DNA of 64,000 nt from contig NZ_CP029194.1 in assembly GCF_008642375.1 (NCBI RefSeq), positions 5,387,001 through 5,451,000 on the forward strand. The letters run 5' to 3'. The number at the start of each line of letters is the position of its first letter. The first letter of the stretch is position 1. The notes beneath the pieces were generated by a model. It was not told the DNA's origin and did not search any database. It saw only the letters and a program-made list of their open reading frames with translations. Origin of the DNA: Streptomyces venezuelae (GTDB lineage: Bacteria; Actinomycetota; Actinomycetes; Streptomycetales; Streptomycetaceae). The position numbers and the translations under genes were made by a program. This document shows positions 15,996 through 25,230 of the stretch, piece by piece.

Positions 15996-17234
15996 ATGTC
16001 TACCAGCAGTACGCGTCGGAGCCGTGCCCGAGTCACCGCCTCGGCCGCCTTGGGGATGCTGCTGGTGGGCATCGCCTCCGTTCCCGCCCAGGCAGCGGGT
16101 GCCCGTGACCAGCAGTGGCACCTCGACGCCATGGGGGCCGAGGAGATCTGGCAGCTCAGCACAGGCAAAGGCGTCACGGTCGCAGTGATCGACAGCGGCG
16201 TGGAGGCCACCCACCCCGACCTCCAGGGGCGGGTTCTGGACGGTAAGGACCTGGCCCCCAAGGCGGCCGGGGACGAACACACCGACCTCGCGAACCATGG
16301 CACGGGCATGGCGGGGATGATCGCCGGGACGGGCAAGGCCAACGGCGGGGCGGGGGCGTTCGGCCTCGCCCCCGGGGCGAAGATCCTCCCCATTCGACTT
16401 CCGGCCCCGGACCAGGACCGCAGCGCCGCGGCCTCGGACGAGCAGTTCAACAGGGTGGCCCCCGAGGCCATCCGGTTCGCGGTCGACTCCGGCGCCAAGG
16501 TCATCAACATCTCGCAGGGCGTCAACGCGGGCTCGAAGGCGCTCACGGATGCTGTGAAGTACGCCCTCGACAAGGGGTCCCTCGTCTTCGCCTCCGTCGG
16601 CAACACCGGCGACAAGAGCAACAGAGTGGAGTACCCGGGGGCCACTCCCGGCGTCGTCGGTGTCGGTGCCTCCGACAACAAGGGGAAGCACGTCCCGACG
16701 TCCCAGCACGGTGACCAGGTCGACATCGTGGCCCCCGGCAAGGACATCTTCGCCGCGTGCAACAACGGTGGCTTCTGCAAGTCCAGCGGCACCAGTGACG
16801 CCACCGCCCTCGCCTCCGCCGCCGCCGCGCTCCTCTGGTCGAAGCATCCCGACTGGACCAACAACCAGGTCCTGAAGGTCATGCTCAACACCGTCGCCAA
16901 GCCCGCCGGGGACGAGAAGCGCAGTGACTTCCTCGGGTACGGAGCCATCCGCCCGCTCCGTGCGCTGAAGACGCCCGGTGACCCCGGTCCGGCCGACGTC
17001 CGGCCCATCGACGACCTCACCGAGGTCGCGACCGCCACGCCTTCCGCTCCCGCGACCACCGCCCCGGCCGACCCCGGTCCGGTGGAGGCCACCACCGTCG
17101 CCCCCGCGCCGGCCCCGCAGGCCGCGGCAGAGGAAGGCGGGAACACCGGGCTCTGGATCGGGCTCGGGGTCGGTGCGGCCGTGCTGCTCGGTGTCGGTGT
17201 CGCCGTACCCGTACTCCGTTCACGGCGGAACTGA
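15996..17234 (+). CDS. Mycosin-like S8 serine protease (MycP family)
   Basis: 412 residues. Signal peptide (about 1-34, ending AQAAG), subtilisin domain with Asp66 (AVIDSGVE), His101 (ANHGTGMAG), oxyanion Asn203 and Ser267 (SSGTSDATA), a Pro/Ala/Thr linker and a single C-terminal helix near 383-405 followed by SRRN. This is the exact architecture of mycosins, the membrane-anchored proteases needed by mycobacterial ESX/type VII systems. All catalytic residues are present. Its place among WXG-like genes supports a secretion role. No EccB, C, D or E gene is visible nearby. Confidence 0.88.
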   Translation: MSTSSTRRSRARVTASAALGMLLVGIASVPAQAAGARDQQWHLDAMGAEEIWQLSTGKGVTVAVIDSGVEATHPDLQGRVLDGKDLAPKAAGDEHTDLANHGTGMAGMIAGTGKANGGAGAFGLAPGAKILPIRLPAPDQDRSAAASDEQFNRVAPEAIRFAVDSGAKVINISQGVNAGSKALTDAVKYALDKGSLVFASVGNTGDKSNRVEYPGATPGVVGVGASDNKGKHVPTSQHGDQVDIVAPGKDIFAACNNGGFCKSSGTSDATALASAAAALLWSKHPDWTNNQVLKVMLNTVAKPAGDEKRSDFLGYGAIRPLRALKTPGDPGPADVRPIDDLTEVATATPSAPATTAPADPGPVEATTVAPAPAPQAAAEEGGNTGLWIGLGVGAAVLLGVGVAVPVLRSRRN

Positions 17235-17286
17235 CTCCGTCCTGCACAGCCACTGAACAACGTCCGTGACTCACCAGGGGAAGTAG

Positions 17287-17703
17287 ATGTCGTTCGACGA
17301 GGAGTGGGGCCAAGTCCGCAGCGAGAGCGCTGCCATGAGGCTCAACAGCGTGCCCGCCGAGTCCGGCGGGGGCGGTGGTGCCAGTGACTACAAGGTGACG
17401 TCCGCCGACCTCAAGGCCATCGGCAACGAGGCCCAGGAGCTCTTCCACTGGTTCGAGCGGGACGCCTTCCACGCCGGCGCCCAGACGGACGCGGCGGCCA
17501 AGAGCCTCGACGGCGACGGGTTCCTGACCGGATCCGCGATGTGGACCATGTGGGACAGCTGGCGCGGCCAGGCCGAGACGCTCCTCAGCGCCTGCGCGCA
17601 CATCCACAACCACCTCGAGGACACGGTCCTCAGCCACGCGAACCATGAAGAAGTGCTGGTCACGAACTTCTCCATGTCCACGATCAACGAGCACTTCAAG
17701 TAA
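17287..17703 (+). CDS. WXG100-like protein 2
   Basis: 138 residues. A Gly-rich linker (GGGGGAS, 27-33) leads into two helices joined by MWTMWDSWRGQ, where Trp92-Arg93-Gly94 is a WXG triplet. C-terminal residues NFSMSTINEHFK follow. Compatible with a secreted ESX-type partner protein. It is 52 bases downstream of the mycosin gene with GGGGAAGTAG before the ATG, and 63 bases upstream of the next gene. Confidence 0.65.
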   Translation: MSFDEEWGQVRSESAAMRLNSVPAESGGGGGASDYKVTSADLKAIGNEAQELFHWFERDAFHAGAQTDAAAKSLDGDGFLTGSAMWTMWDSWRGQAETLLSACAHIHNHLEDTVLSHANHEEVLVTNFSMSTINEHFK

Positions 17704-17766
17704 GCCTGCGACGGCAGGGCAGGCGGCACCGCAAGCGGCACGGCAACAGCTGACGAGGGACGTTAG

Positions 17767-20085
17767 ATGCTGAAGTTCGACCAGGTTCTCCATGCCCGGC
17801 TCGGCAGCCTCAAGGAGGCGGCCACGGTCTGGTCGGAGGCGGTGTCCAAGCTGGAGAAGTCCAAGGAGAAGGCCGACAACGGCCTCAAGGGCAAGGCCGA
17901 GAAGGCCGACTGGAAGGGCGAGAACGCCGGGGTCACCCAGGAGTTCGTCCGGAAGACCGCCAAGGAGTTCGGCGACGCCCTCATCGGGGCGACCAGCATC
18001 CGCAACATCCTGCGAGACGCGGAGAGCGAGTTCCAGGCCGCGAAGACCGAGCTGGAGAAGCTCGTCGCGGAAGCCCCCGGCAAGGGCATACGCATCGACC
18101 AGGACGGTGTCGTCAGCTACCTGATCCACCCCGACCGCCGCTCCAAGGACTACGACGGGCCCAAGCCCGAGCAGGCCGACTTCGAGGCCATGCGGTCCGC
18201 CATCAAGGCCGCGATCGACCGCGCGAACAACGCCGACGACGTGGCGTCGCGCGCGCTCCGCAGCCTCGTCGGCAACGACCAGAACAACTTCGCCGGCACG
18301 AAGTACGACTCGCTCGCCGCCGCCTCGAAGGCGCAGGACGCCGAGGACGCGCATGCCGCCTACGAGCTGTACAAGAAGGGCGACGACGCCACCCCGGCCG
18401 AGATCGACAGGCTCAACGCCCTCTTCAAGGCCAACCAGAAGGACCCGTACTTCGCCGAGAAGTTCGCCCTGGAGGTCGGGCCGAAGGGCAGCATGGAGTA
18501 CTGGGCGGACATGGGCGACCCGAGCGACGGCTCGCGCCTCGGTGTCGACCACCGCGACAAGCTGAAGGAGCTCCAGACCAACTGGAGCATGACGCTCGCC
18601 ACCGCCACCCACTCCACGAGCCCCGAGATGGAGCAGTGGAAGTCCGACGTCATCAAGGCCGGCAGCGAGCCGATCCAGACGCGCGGCACCAGCCCGTACG
18701 GCTTCCAGGTCATGAGCAACCTGATGCGCGTCGGCGACTACGACGACAAGTTCCTCAAGGACTACGGCAACGGCCTCGTCACCACCGAGCGCAAGATGAC
18801 GCACGACGGACGGCTGCCCGCCGACCGTGCCTGGCGCCAGCTGACCGGCATGCCGAGCCACCTGAACTGGCAGGGCGGCGACCTCGGCAACGACCCCATG
18901 ATCGGCTTCATGGAGGCGCTCGGGCACAACCCCAAGGCGTCGACGGACTTCTTCAACAGCAGCATCGACGTCACGCCCGAGAACACCAAGGACAACAAGA
19001 AGCTCGACCCCTTCGACTACTTCTCCAAGGACCGCGAGTGGCCCGAGGAGATCAACGACAAGGGCGACAGGACCAGGGAGCCCGGCTACAACGCGCTCGG
19101 CCACGCCCTCGAATCCGCGACCACCGGCCATCCGTACGACGCCGAGACCGAGGGTCTCAAGGACGTGCGGACCAAGGAGAACGCGGAGGTCATGCAGAAG
19201 GTCGTCGAGCACTACGGCAGCGACCCGAAGTACATGCACGAGCAGAAGGGCATCGACGACAGCCTCGGCAAGATGGGCGCCGCCTACATCGACGAGCTGA
19301 ACCGCTCCCTGGAGACGGACAGCGACACGACGATGGAGGAGAAGACGAACTCCCCCTTCGGCAACAACGACGACAAGGGCAAGTCGCGGTTCGGCGAGGA
19401 GTTCGACACCGGGCTGCTCTGGAACCGCGGCGACGCCGTCAACTTCATGGGCATCGTGTCGCAGAGCGAGACCGGGCACTCCACGCTCTCGGCGGCCGAG
19501 ATGCTGTACACGACGAGCGTCCTGGACGAGGTCGGCCCCAAGCCCGGCTCCACCTTCGAGGACCGCGACCTCACCGACGCCCGGACGACCCTGCGCGTCG
19601 GGTCGGAGGCGCAGGGAATCATGGACGAGTCCCGCATGGCGCAGATCGACAAGGACTACGAGAAGGACTCCGAGGAGCACAAGAAGGCCGTCGGCAGGAC
19701 CACCGAATGGGTCAAGTTCGGGGTCGGCGCGGTCGCCGCGGGTGGTGTCGTCGCCCTGACCGGTGGCGCCGGTGGCGTGCTCGTACCGCTGGCGGCCGAG
19801 ACGGTGGGCGGCGCCGTGGTCACCTTCATCGGCATGGAAGCCGACGACATGGCCGAGAAGTACGAGAAGGACGAACTGCTCAAGAAGAAGTCGGACGACC
19901 TGAAGGACGAGGCACTGGCCATGGGCAAGGAGAACTCGCTCAGGCCGGGCATCGCCTACGCGAACGCCCCCGGCTGGAGCGAGCGGGACCGCAACTACCT
20001 CGACGAGGAGCTGGTCAAGTACGTCCGGGACTCGCGCATGCACTCCCGCGACAACTCGCTCCCCGACCCGTACGAGAAGAAGTGA
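17767..20085 (+). CDS. Large WXG-headed protein of unknown function (772 residues)
   Basis: Unrecognised large protein. The head (1-110) is helical with Trp49-Lys50-Gly51 at the turn, like a WXG domain. The long middle part is hydrophilic and rich in Asp, Lys and Glu. Near residues 640-690 there is a Gly/Ala/Val-rich hydrophobic stretch (GVGAVAAGGVVALTGGAGG... and GGAVVTFIG) that could enter a membrane. No signal peptide, no enzyme motif that I recognise. The size and domain order (WXG head, big body, glycine-rich hydrophobic hairpin) fit an effector or surface protein of a type VII pathway; this is inference. It ends 5 bases before a lipoprotein gene. Confidence 0.6.
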   Translation: MLKFDQVLHARLGSLKEAATVWSEAVSKLEKSKEKADNGLKGKAEKADWKGENAGVTQEFVRKTAKEFGDALIGATSIRNILRDAESEFQAAKTELEKLVAEAPGKGIRIDQDGVVSYLIHPDRRSKDYDGPKPEQADFEAMRSAIKAAIDRANNADDVASRALRSLVGNDQNNFAGTKYDSLAAASKAQDAEDAHAAYELYKKGDDATPAEIDRLNALFKANQKDPYFAEKFALEVGPKGSMEYWADMGDPSDGSRLGVDHRDKLKELQTNWSMTLATATHSTSPEMEQWKSDVIKAGSEPIQTRGTSPYGFQVMSNLMRVGDYDDKFLKDYGNGLVTTERKMTHDGRLPADRAWRQLTGMPSHLNWQGGDLGNDPMIGFMEALGHNPKASTDFFNSSIDVTPENTKDNKKLDPFDYFSKDREWPEEINDKGDRTREPGYNALGHALESATTGHPYDAETEGLKDVRTKENAEVMQKVVEHYGSDPKYMHEQKGIDDSLGKMGAAYIDELNRSLETDSDTTMEEKTNSPFGNNDDKGKSRFGEEFDTGLLWNRGDAVNFMGIVSQSETGHSTLSAAEMLYTTSVLDEVGPKPGSTFEDRDLTDARTTLRVGSEAQGIMDESRMAQIDKDYEKDSEEHKKAVGRTTEWVKFGVGAVAAGGVVALTGGAGGVLVPLAAETVGGAVVTFIGMEADDMAEKYEKDELLKKKSDDLKDEALAMGKENSLRPGIAYANAPGWSERDRNYLDEELVKYVRDSRMHSRDNSLPDPYEKK

Positions 20086-20090
20086 CGGGT

Positions 20091-20753
20091 ATGAGGAACG
20101 CGATGGCAGGAATCGGTGCGGCCGTCGCCGTGGCCGCTCTCCTCACGGGCTGCTCCGGCGGCGACACCGGCGACGGTGCGGAGGAGGCGAAGGGCCTGAC
20201 GGCGGCCGAGGTGTGCCGTGGCTTCGCGAAGGACGCGCCCACCGTGGCCGCGCTCACGGCCGCGATGGGCAGCGAGCGCTTCCGCGACGGCATGTCCGAG
20301 CCGGACAAGGCTCTCGACCTGCTGAAGGACGCGACCGAGGCGCCCCTGGCCGATTCGTACCGGCCGCAGCCGGTGAAGTACTGCTGGCTCCTGCCCGCAG
20401 AGGGGGAGAAGGACGGCCTCTCCATCGAGTTCGGCCCGGCGAAGAAGGCCCCGGGGCTGAATCAGGAACACGCCAAGGTCGTGACCTCCTACGCCTCGGG
20501 CCTGCAGGCGTACTCCTCCTCGGGGCTCGGCAGGCTCTACTTCTCCTGCAGTCTCAAGGAGCCGGCCCACGACATCGTCGTCGAGGCGGTCGTCCACGGC
20601 CCCGGAGGCATCCCGGAAACGGACCTGGAGCAGCGCACCCGGCTGATCACCCTCGCCAACGCGGCGGCCCGGCAGGTCTCCGAGAAGCTGGGCTGCGAGA
20701 AGGACGGGCTGGCGACGGGCGTGCCCTCGCCCACCGCGCACCCGACGTCGTGA
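20091..20753 (+). CDS. Putative lipoprotein
   Basis: 220 residues. Signal peptide with lipobox LLTGC (Cys 20), so it should be anchored on the outside of the cytoplasmic membrane. The mature part has four further Cys (VCRGF, KYCWL, FSCSL, LGCEK), probably two disulfides. No known domain recognised. It closes the WXG/mycosin operon, 5 bases after the 772-residue protein, and could be a surface partner or an immunity-type protein for it; both are guesses. Confidence 0.75.
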   Translation: MRNAMAGIGAAVAVAALLTGCSGGDTGDGAEEAKGLTAAEVCRGFAKDAPTVAALTAAMGSERFRDGMSEPDKALDLLKDATEAPLADSYRPQPVKYCWLLPAEGEKDGLSIEFGPAKKAPGLNQEHAKVVTSYASGLQAYSSSGLGRLYFSCSLKEPAHDIVVEAVVHGPGGIPETDLEQRTRLITLANAAARQVSEKLGCEKDGLATGVPSPTAHPTS

Positions 20754-20792
20754 GGGGGCGGGGCGGGGCGGGCGCCGCCACGCCCCTCGCCG

Positions 20793-22895
20793 CTACTGGC
20801 CGTAGACCGGCATGGCGTACAGCCGGCCGCCGCGGGCGATGAAGACGCGGTTCGCGTCGCTCGCCAGCTGGTAGGCGCCCTCGTTCTTCATCTTCGCGAC
20901 GAAGAGACGCTCGTGGGTCTTCTGGTGGACGACCTGGACGTGGGTGTTGTCGGGCGCGTGGACCCAGACCGTCGAGCCCGCCACGGCCGGGGGGTTGACC
21001 GTGCCGATGCCCGTGCCGTCCAGGACCTCGTACCACTCCGAGACCGGGAAGTCGATGTCGAGCATGGTCTTGTAGCGGTAGACATTGTATCCGTCGGCCG
21101 CGATGACGTGGTCGCCGTCGACGGCCGGTGTGCTCCAGCCCGGGCCCTCGTCGTTCTTGGCCTCCTCGTCCCAGAGGTAGTCGCCGCGGTCGAGGCGGCG
21201 GGCGGTGAGCGTGCGGCCGCCGAGGTAGGCGGTGTTGTCGCCGAGCGCGGGGGCCTGACCGTCGGTGCCCTGCTCCTTGACGTCCCACTCCGTCTCGCCG
21301 GTCTCCGTGGAGAGCGCGGCGACGCAGCCGTCCCGGCCGTGGATCACGAGCCGCTTCCTGCCCACGGCGGCCTTCGCCGGGCCGAGGGGGGAGCGCGGCG
21401 AGGTCATCGGGCGCGTCCAGGCGGTGGCCAGGGTCCAGGCGTCGATCGCCCGCAGCTCGTTGTCCTTCGACACCAGGTAGACGTGGGTGTCGTCGGCGGC
21501 GAGGAGGTGGTCGACGTCGTTCTGGGTCTGCCAGACGGGCTTGCCGGTGGAGGCGACGAAGGAGTGCGCGACGCCGTTCTTGTCGACGCCCACGACGAGC
21601 CGGCCGGCGACGGAGACGTAACCGGCGGCGGTGTCGATCTCCTTGGCCCGCCACCGCTCCTTGCCCTTCGTGACGGAGAGCGCGAGCAGACCGCCCGTCT
21701 TCGCCTGCACGACCACCACGTCCCGTACGGGCAGCGGGAGTTCGGTCTCGTCGACGGCGATGTCGACGGGCCCCCACAGGGGCTTCGGGACCTCGCCGTA
21801 CGCCGTGTCGATGATCGAGACGAAGGCCGCCTCCGGGGTCGCCACGGCGGGCGGCACATCGGCCGTCGGTGACTTCTCCTCGCCGCGGCCGCTCAGCCAC
21901 CAGGCCCCCGCCCCGCCACCGGCGCCCAGGACCGCCACGGTCACGGCCGCGCCGGTGAGGAAGCGGCGCCGGGACGGGCTCGCGCCGGGTACGGCGGTCT
22001 CCTCGGGGGCCGCCAGGCGCTTCGTGGAGGACTCGCGCCGCTTGATGTCCTCGGCGAGCGGACCCTTGCGCCAGGCGCGGTCGGCGCCCTTCGGCGGGGC
22101 GAAGGCCTGGACGACCTGCGGCGGAGCCGGGCGGAACGCCGGGTCCTTCGCGAGGCACGGGCCGATCAGCTCCTGGAGCTCCGGCGGCACCAGGCTCAGG
22201 TCCGGGGCGCCGTGGACGACCTCGTACTGCACCGCCGCCACATGGGCGGCGTCGAAGGCGCGCCGGCCGCTCGCCGCGTACGCGAGGACCGCGCCGAGCG
22301 AGAAGATGTCGGAGGCCGGTCCCACGCGCTGCCCGAGGACCTGCTCCGGCGCCCCGTACCCGGGGGTGACCGGGATCTGGCCGGTGGTCGTGAGGGTGAG
22401 CCCGTGCTCGGGGCGGGCGATGCCGAAGTCGATGATCCGCGGGCCGGTCGAGGTGAGCACGATGTTCGCGGGCTTCAGGTCGCGGTGCACGAGCCCCGCG
22501 GCGTGGATGTCGTGGAGCGTACGGGCGAGGTGGGCGGCGAGGGCGCGGACCGTCGGCACGTCCATCGGCCCGTACGCGCGGACGGCGACGTCCAGCGTCG
22601 GACCGGCGAGGAACTCGGCGGCGATCCACGGCCGCCCGCCCTCCGTCTGCGCGTCGAGGACCCGGGCCACGCCGTGGCTCGTGACGGCCCGCGCCATGTC
22701 GGCCTCGCGCACGAAGCGCTGGGCGAGGTGCTGGTCGTGGGCGAGCTCGGGCCGGAGGACCTTGACGGCCGCGGGGGCGCCGGAGGCGTCCCGGCCGACG
22801 TACACCTTGCCCATGCCGCCCTCGCCGAGGACGCCGAGGAGGCGGTACGGGCCGAGCCGGAGCGGGTCGCCGGTGGCGAGGGGCTGCGTGGTCAC
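20793..22895 (-). CDS. Ser/Thr protein kinase with extracellular PQQ-type propeller
   Basis: 700 residues from a GTG at 22895 (GGAAAG upstream); a longer start at 23033 would run into the next kinase gene. Kinase domain 15-265: GEGGMG loop, Lys45, HRD 137-139, DFG 156-158, APEQ 182-185, so catalytically complete. One membrane helix at about 313-335 (FLTGAAVTVAVLG) is followed by a repeat region with PQQ/quinoprotein-like blades (GGLLALSVTKGKERW, LAADDTHVYLVSKDNELRAID, GCVAALSTETGETEW) outside the cell. Likely senses an extracellular ligand or cell-wall state. Convergent with the WXG operon. Confidence 0.9.
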   Translation of the reverse strand: MTTQPLATGDPLRLGPYRLLGVLGEGGMGKVYVGRDASGAPAAVKVLRPELAHDQHLAQRFVREADMARAVTSHGVARVLDAQTEGGRPWIAAEFLAGPTLDVAVRAYGPMDVPTVRALAAHLARTLHDIHAAGLVHRDLKPANIVLTSTGPRIIDFGIARPEHGLTLTTTGQIPVTPGYGAPEQVLGQRVGPASDIFSLGAVLAYAASGRRAFDAAHVAAVQYEVVHGAPDLSLVPPELQELIGPCLAKDPAFRPAPPQVVQAFAPPKGADRAWRKGPLAEDIKRRESSTKRLAAPEETAVPGASPSRRRFLTGAAVTVAVLGAGGGAGAWWLSGRGEEKSPTADVPPAVATPEAAFVSIIDTAYGEVPKPLWGPVDIAVDETELPLPVRDVVVVQAKTGGLLALSVTKGKERWRAKEIDTAAGYVSVAGRLVVGVDKNGVAHSFVASTGKPVWQTQNDVDHLLAADDTHVYLVSKDNELRAIDAWTLATAWTRPMTSPRSPLGPAKAAVGRKRLVIHGRDGCVAALSTETGETEWDVKEQGTDGQAPALGDNTAYLGGRTLTARRLDRGDYLWDEEAKNDEGPGWSTPAVDGDHVIAADGYNVYRYKTMLDIDFPVSEWYEVLDGTGIGTVNPPAVAGSTVWVHAPDNTHVQVVHQKTHERLFVAKMKNEGAYQLASDANRVFIARGGRLYAMPVYGQ

Positions 22896-22959
22896 GAGAT
22901 GCTTTCCGGTTGGTGGGGACGGTGGGGACGGTGGGGACACTGGGGTCGGGGCATCGGGG

Positions 22960-25152
22960 TCAGACGTAGGGGATGGCCGCGACGGTCGACGTTCCGGCGC
23001 CGATGATGCGGGCCCGCTCCTTGTCGACGACATACCGCGTGGCGTCCGTCGGGAAGACCCAGTCCGAGCGGCGCGTCGCCAGGTCGACCGCGCTCAGACC
23101 GCCGCGCACGGGCGCGTACGCGTACTTCTTCCCGATGACCGGCCTGAAGTAGACGTGTGGGGCCAGCGGTCGACTGCCCGGCTCCTCCGCCCAGAACTCG
23201 GTGCCCTTCATTGCGTTGACGGCCACGAGTCCCCGGCCGCTCACGTTCGTGTAGACGAGATCGTCCGCGACGGCGGGAACTCCGTAGGCCATGGGGTCCT
23301 TGCCTGTGCCGTACTCCCAGGCGACCGCCCCGTCCGTCAGGCGCACGGCGCGGAGGCGGTCGCCGCCCGTGTAGACGTGCCGCTCGTCGGCGGAGAGCTG
23401 TCCGGGGACGAACCCGGCGGACTTCTTCAGCGGCAGCCGGCGCTTCCACAGCTGCCGCCCCGTGCGCACGTCCCTCGCCTGGACGAGGAACGAGTCGAGG
23501 TCGCCGCTGTTCTTGCCGAGGATCAGGCGGTCACCGACGACCTGGGCGAGCCACGGCCGGACGCCGTCCCATTCGTACGGATGCCGCCATGCCTCCTTGC
23601 CCGTGCGCAGGTTCACGGCGAGCAGGTGCCAGCCCACGTTGTCCGCGTCCGGGTCGATCTCCCGCTTGCCCAGGCGCGAGGCGGTGAAGAGGATGCCGCC
23701 GACCGCCGTGAGAAGCTGCGTGGTCGTTCCGTCGATGCCCTTCAGCTCGATCGTCCGGGCCGCCTCCTTGCCCGTGCGCGCCGCGAGTGTGCGGATCTTC
23801 AGGGCGCCGGGGCCCTCGTAGTTGCCGTCGGACACGTAGAAGTTCGTGCCGTCGGTGGTGATCTGGTGGGGTTCCATGACCCGCGAGTCGGCCCACAGCT
23901 CGCTGCCGTCCTTCGTGTCGACGGCGCGGAAGGAGATGGTCTCCGCGAAGCCCACGACATCGGGGCCTGCCAGCAGCGGGGCGATCCTCTCCTCGCGGTC
24001 GAGGACGTCGTCCTTCCAGAGCGGCGCGGGCGCGCCGTCGGGTGAGGTCGGGGCAGGGATGGCCGTGGGGCCCGTCGGGGTCGGGCCGGCGCCCGTGGTC
24101 GAACCGCCCTCCGTGTCCCGGGAGTTCAGCCACGCCCACACACCCGCGCCCGCCCCCGCGAGGCCGAGGAGGGAGCCGCTGCCCAGGGTGAGGGCGCGGC
24201 GGCGGGAGATCGGGGTGCTCGGGGCGGTCTCGGCGAACGCGGCACCCGCCGGGCCCGGCAGGCGGTGCGGGGCGTGGAGCCAGACGTCCGTCGCGCGGCG
24301 GGCGATGTCGGCGAGGACCAGCGGGGGGAGGTGGTCCGCGAACTCGCCGTGGCCGTCGTGGAGATGGGCGATGAGGTCGGCCGTGGTGGGGCGGGCGGCC
24401 GGGTCCTTGGCGAGGCAGGCCGTGAGGAGCGGCAGGAGCGCCTCCGGTACGCCGCTGAGGTCGGGCTCGGCGTAGCGCACGCGGTACAGGAGGTCGGCCG
24501 GGGAGCCCGTACCGAAGGGGCCGTGGCCGGTGGCGGCGAAGACCAGGACGCCCGCGAGCGCGAACACGTCGCCGGCCGGGGGGTGTTCCTCGCCGCTCGC
24601 CTGCTCCGGGGACATGAAGGCGGGGGTGCCGGCCGCCGCTCCCGTACGGGTCAGATGGTCGTCGCCGGCCGCGCGGGCGATGCCGAAGTCGATGATCTTC
24701 GGGCCGTACGCGGTGACCAGGACGTTCGAGGGCTTCAGGTCGCGGTGGACCACGTCCGAGGAGTGCAGCTGGGCGAGCGCACCGGCGAGCGCGGCGCCGA
24801 GCGCGCGGACGGTCGGCTCGGGGAGCGGGCCGCCGAGCGCGACGGCGTCGTCGAGCGGCGGTCCGAGGACGTACTCGGTCGCCAGCCACGGGGTCTCGGC
24901 GAGCGGGTCCGCGTCGACGACGGCCGCGCCGTGGCGCGCCCCGATGATCCGCGCCGCGTCCGTCTCCAGCCGGAAGCGGGCGCGGAAGGCGGGGTCGGTG
25001 GCGAGCCGGGCGTGCACGGTCTTCAGGGCGACGGTACGGCCACCGGGGGTGCGCGCCAGGTAGACCGTGCCCATGCCGCCGGAGCCGAGGCGGGCGAGAA
25101 GGCGGTACGTGGCGACGGCGGCCGGGTCGTCGTGGGTCAGGGGCGACAGCAT
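22960..25152 (-). CDS. Ser/Thr protein kinase with extracellular PQQ-type propeller
   Basis: 730 residues. Complete kinase (GSGGMG, Lys44, HRD 136-138, DFG 155-157), helix at about 321-342, Gly/Thr/Pro linker, then a beta-propeller-type repeat domain (GKEAARTIELKG, TGKEAWRHPYEW, TGRQLWKRRLPL, DGAVAWEYG). It is a paralogue of the downstream kinase, 64 bases away, and they are probably one transcription unit. The activation loop has Thr residues (HLTRTGAAAGTPAF) suited for autophosphorylation. Confidence 0.9.
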   Translation of the reverse strand: MLSPLTHDDPAAVATYRLLARLGSGGMGTVYLARTPGGRTVALKTVHARLATDPAFRARFRLETDAARIIGARHGAAVVDADPLAETPWLATEYVLGPPLDDAVALGGPLPEPTVRALGAALAGALAQLHSSDVVHRDLKPSNVLVTAYGPKIIDFGIARAAGDDHLTRTGAAAGTPAFMSPEQASGEEHPPAGDVFALAGVLVFAATGHGPFGTGSPADLLYRVRYAEPDLSGVPEALLPLLTACLAKDPAARPTTADLIAHLHDGHGEFADHLPPLVLADIARRATDVWLHAPHRLPGPAGAAFAETAPSTPISRRRALTLGSGSLLGLAGAGAGVWAWLNSRDTEGGSTTGAGPTPTGPTAIPAPTSPDGAPAPLWKDDVLDREERIAPLLAGPDVVGFAETISFRAVDTKDGSELWADSRVMEPHQITTDGTNFYVSDGNYEGPGALKIRTLAARTGKEAARTIELKGIDGTTTQLLTAVGGILFTASRLGKREIDPDADNVGWHLLAVNLRTGKEAWRHPYEWDGVRPWLAQVVGDRLILGKNSGDLDSFLVQARDVRTGRQLWKRRLPLKKSAGFVPGQLSADERHVYTGGDRLRAVRLTDGAVAWEYGTGKDPMAYGVPAVADDLVYTNVSGRGLVAVNAMKGTEFWAEEPGSRPLAPHVYFRPVIGKKYAYAPVRGGLSAVDLATRRSDWVFPTDATRYVVDKERARIIGAGTSTVAAIPYV

Positions 25153-25230
25153 GAGGTCAGGTCCGTCGGATCGAAGGTGAGGGCGGGGTGACCCGCCGGG
25201 TGGGGACGGGAGGCGTGCGGGCCTCGGGTG

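Noticed and set aside
17017..20043. A 1008-codon open frame on the minus strand opposite the WXG/772-residue genes
   Set aside because: It is a high-GC antisense shadow: composition is Val/Leu/Arg/Gly repetitive without domains, and the plus strand carries the coherent genes with ribosome sites.
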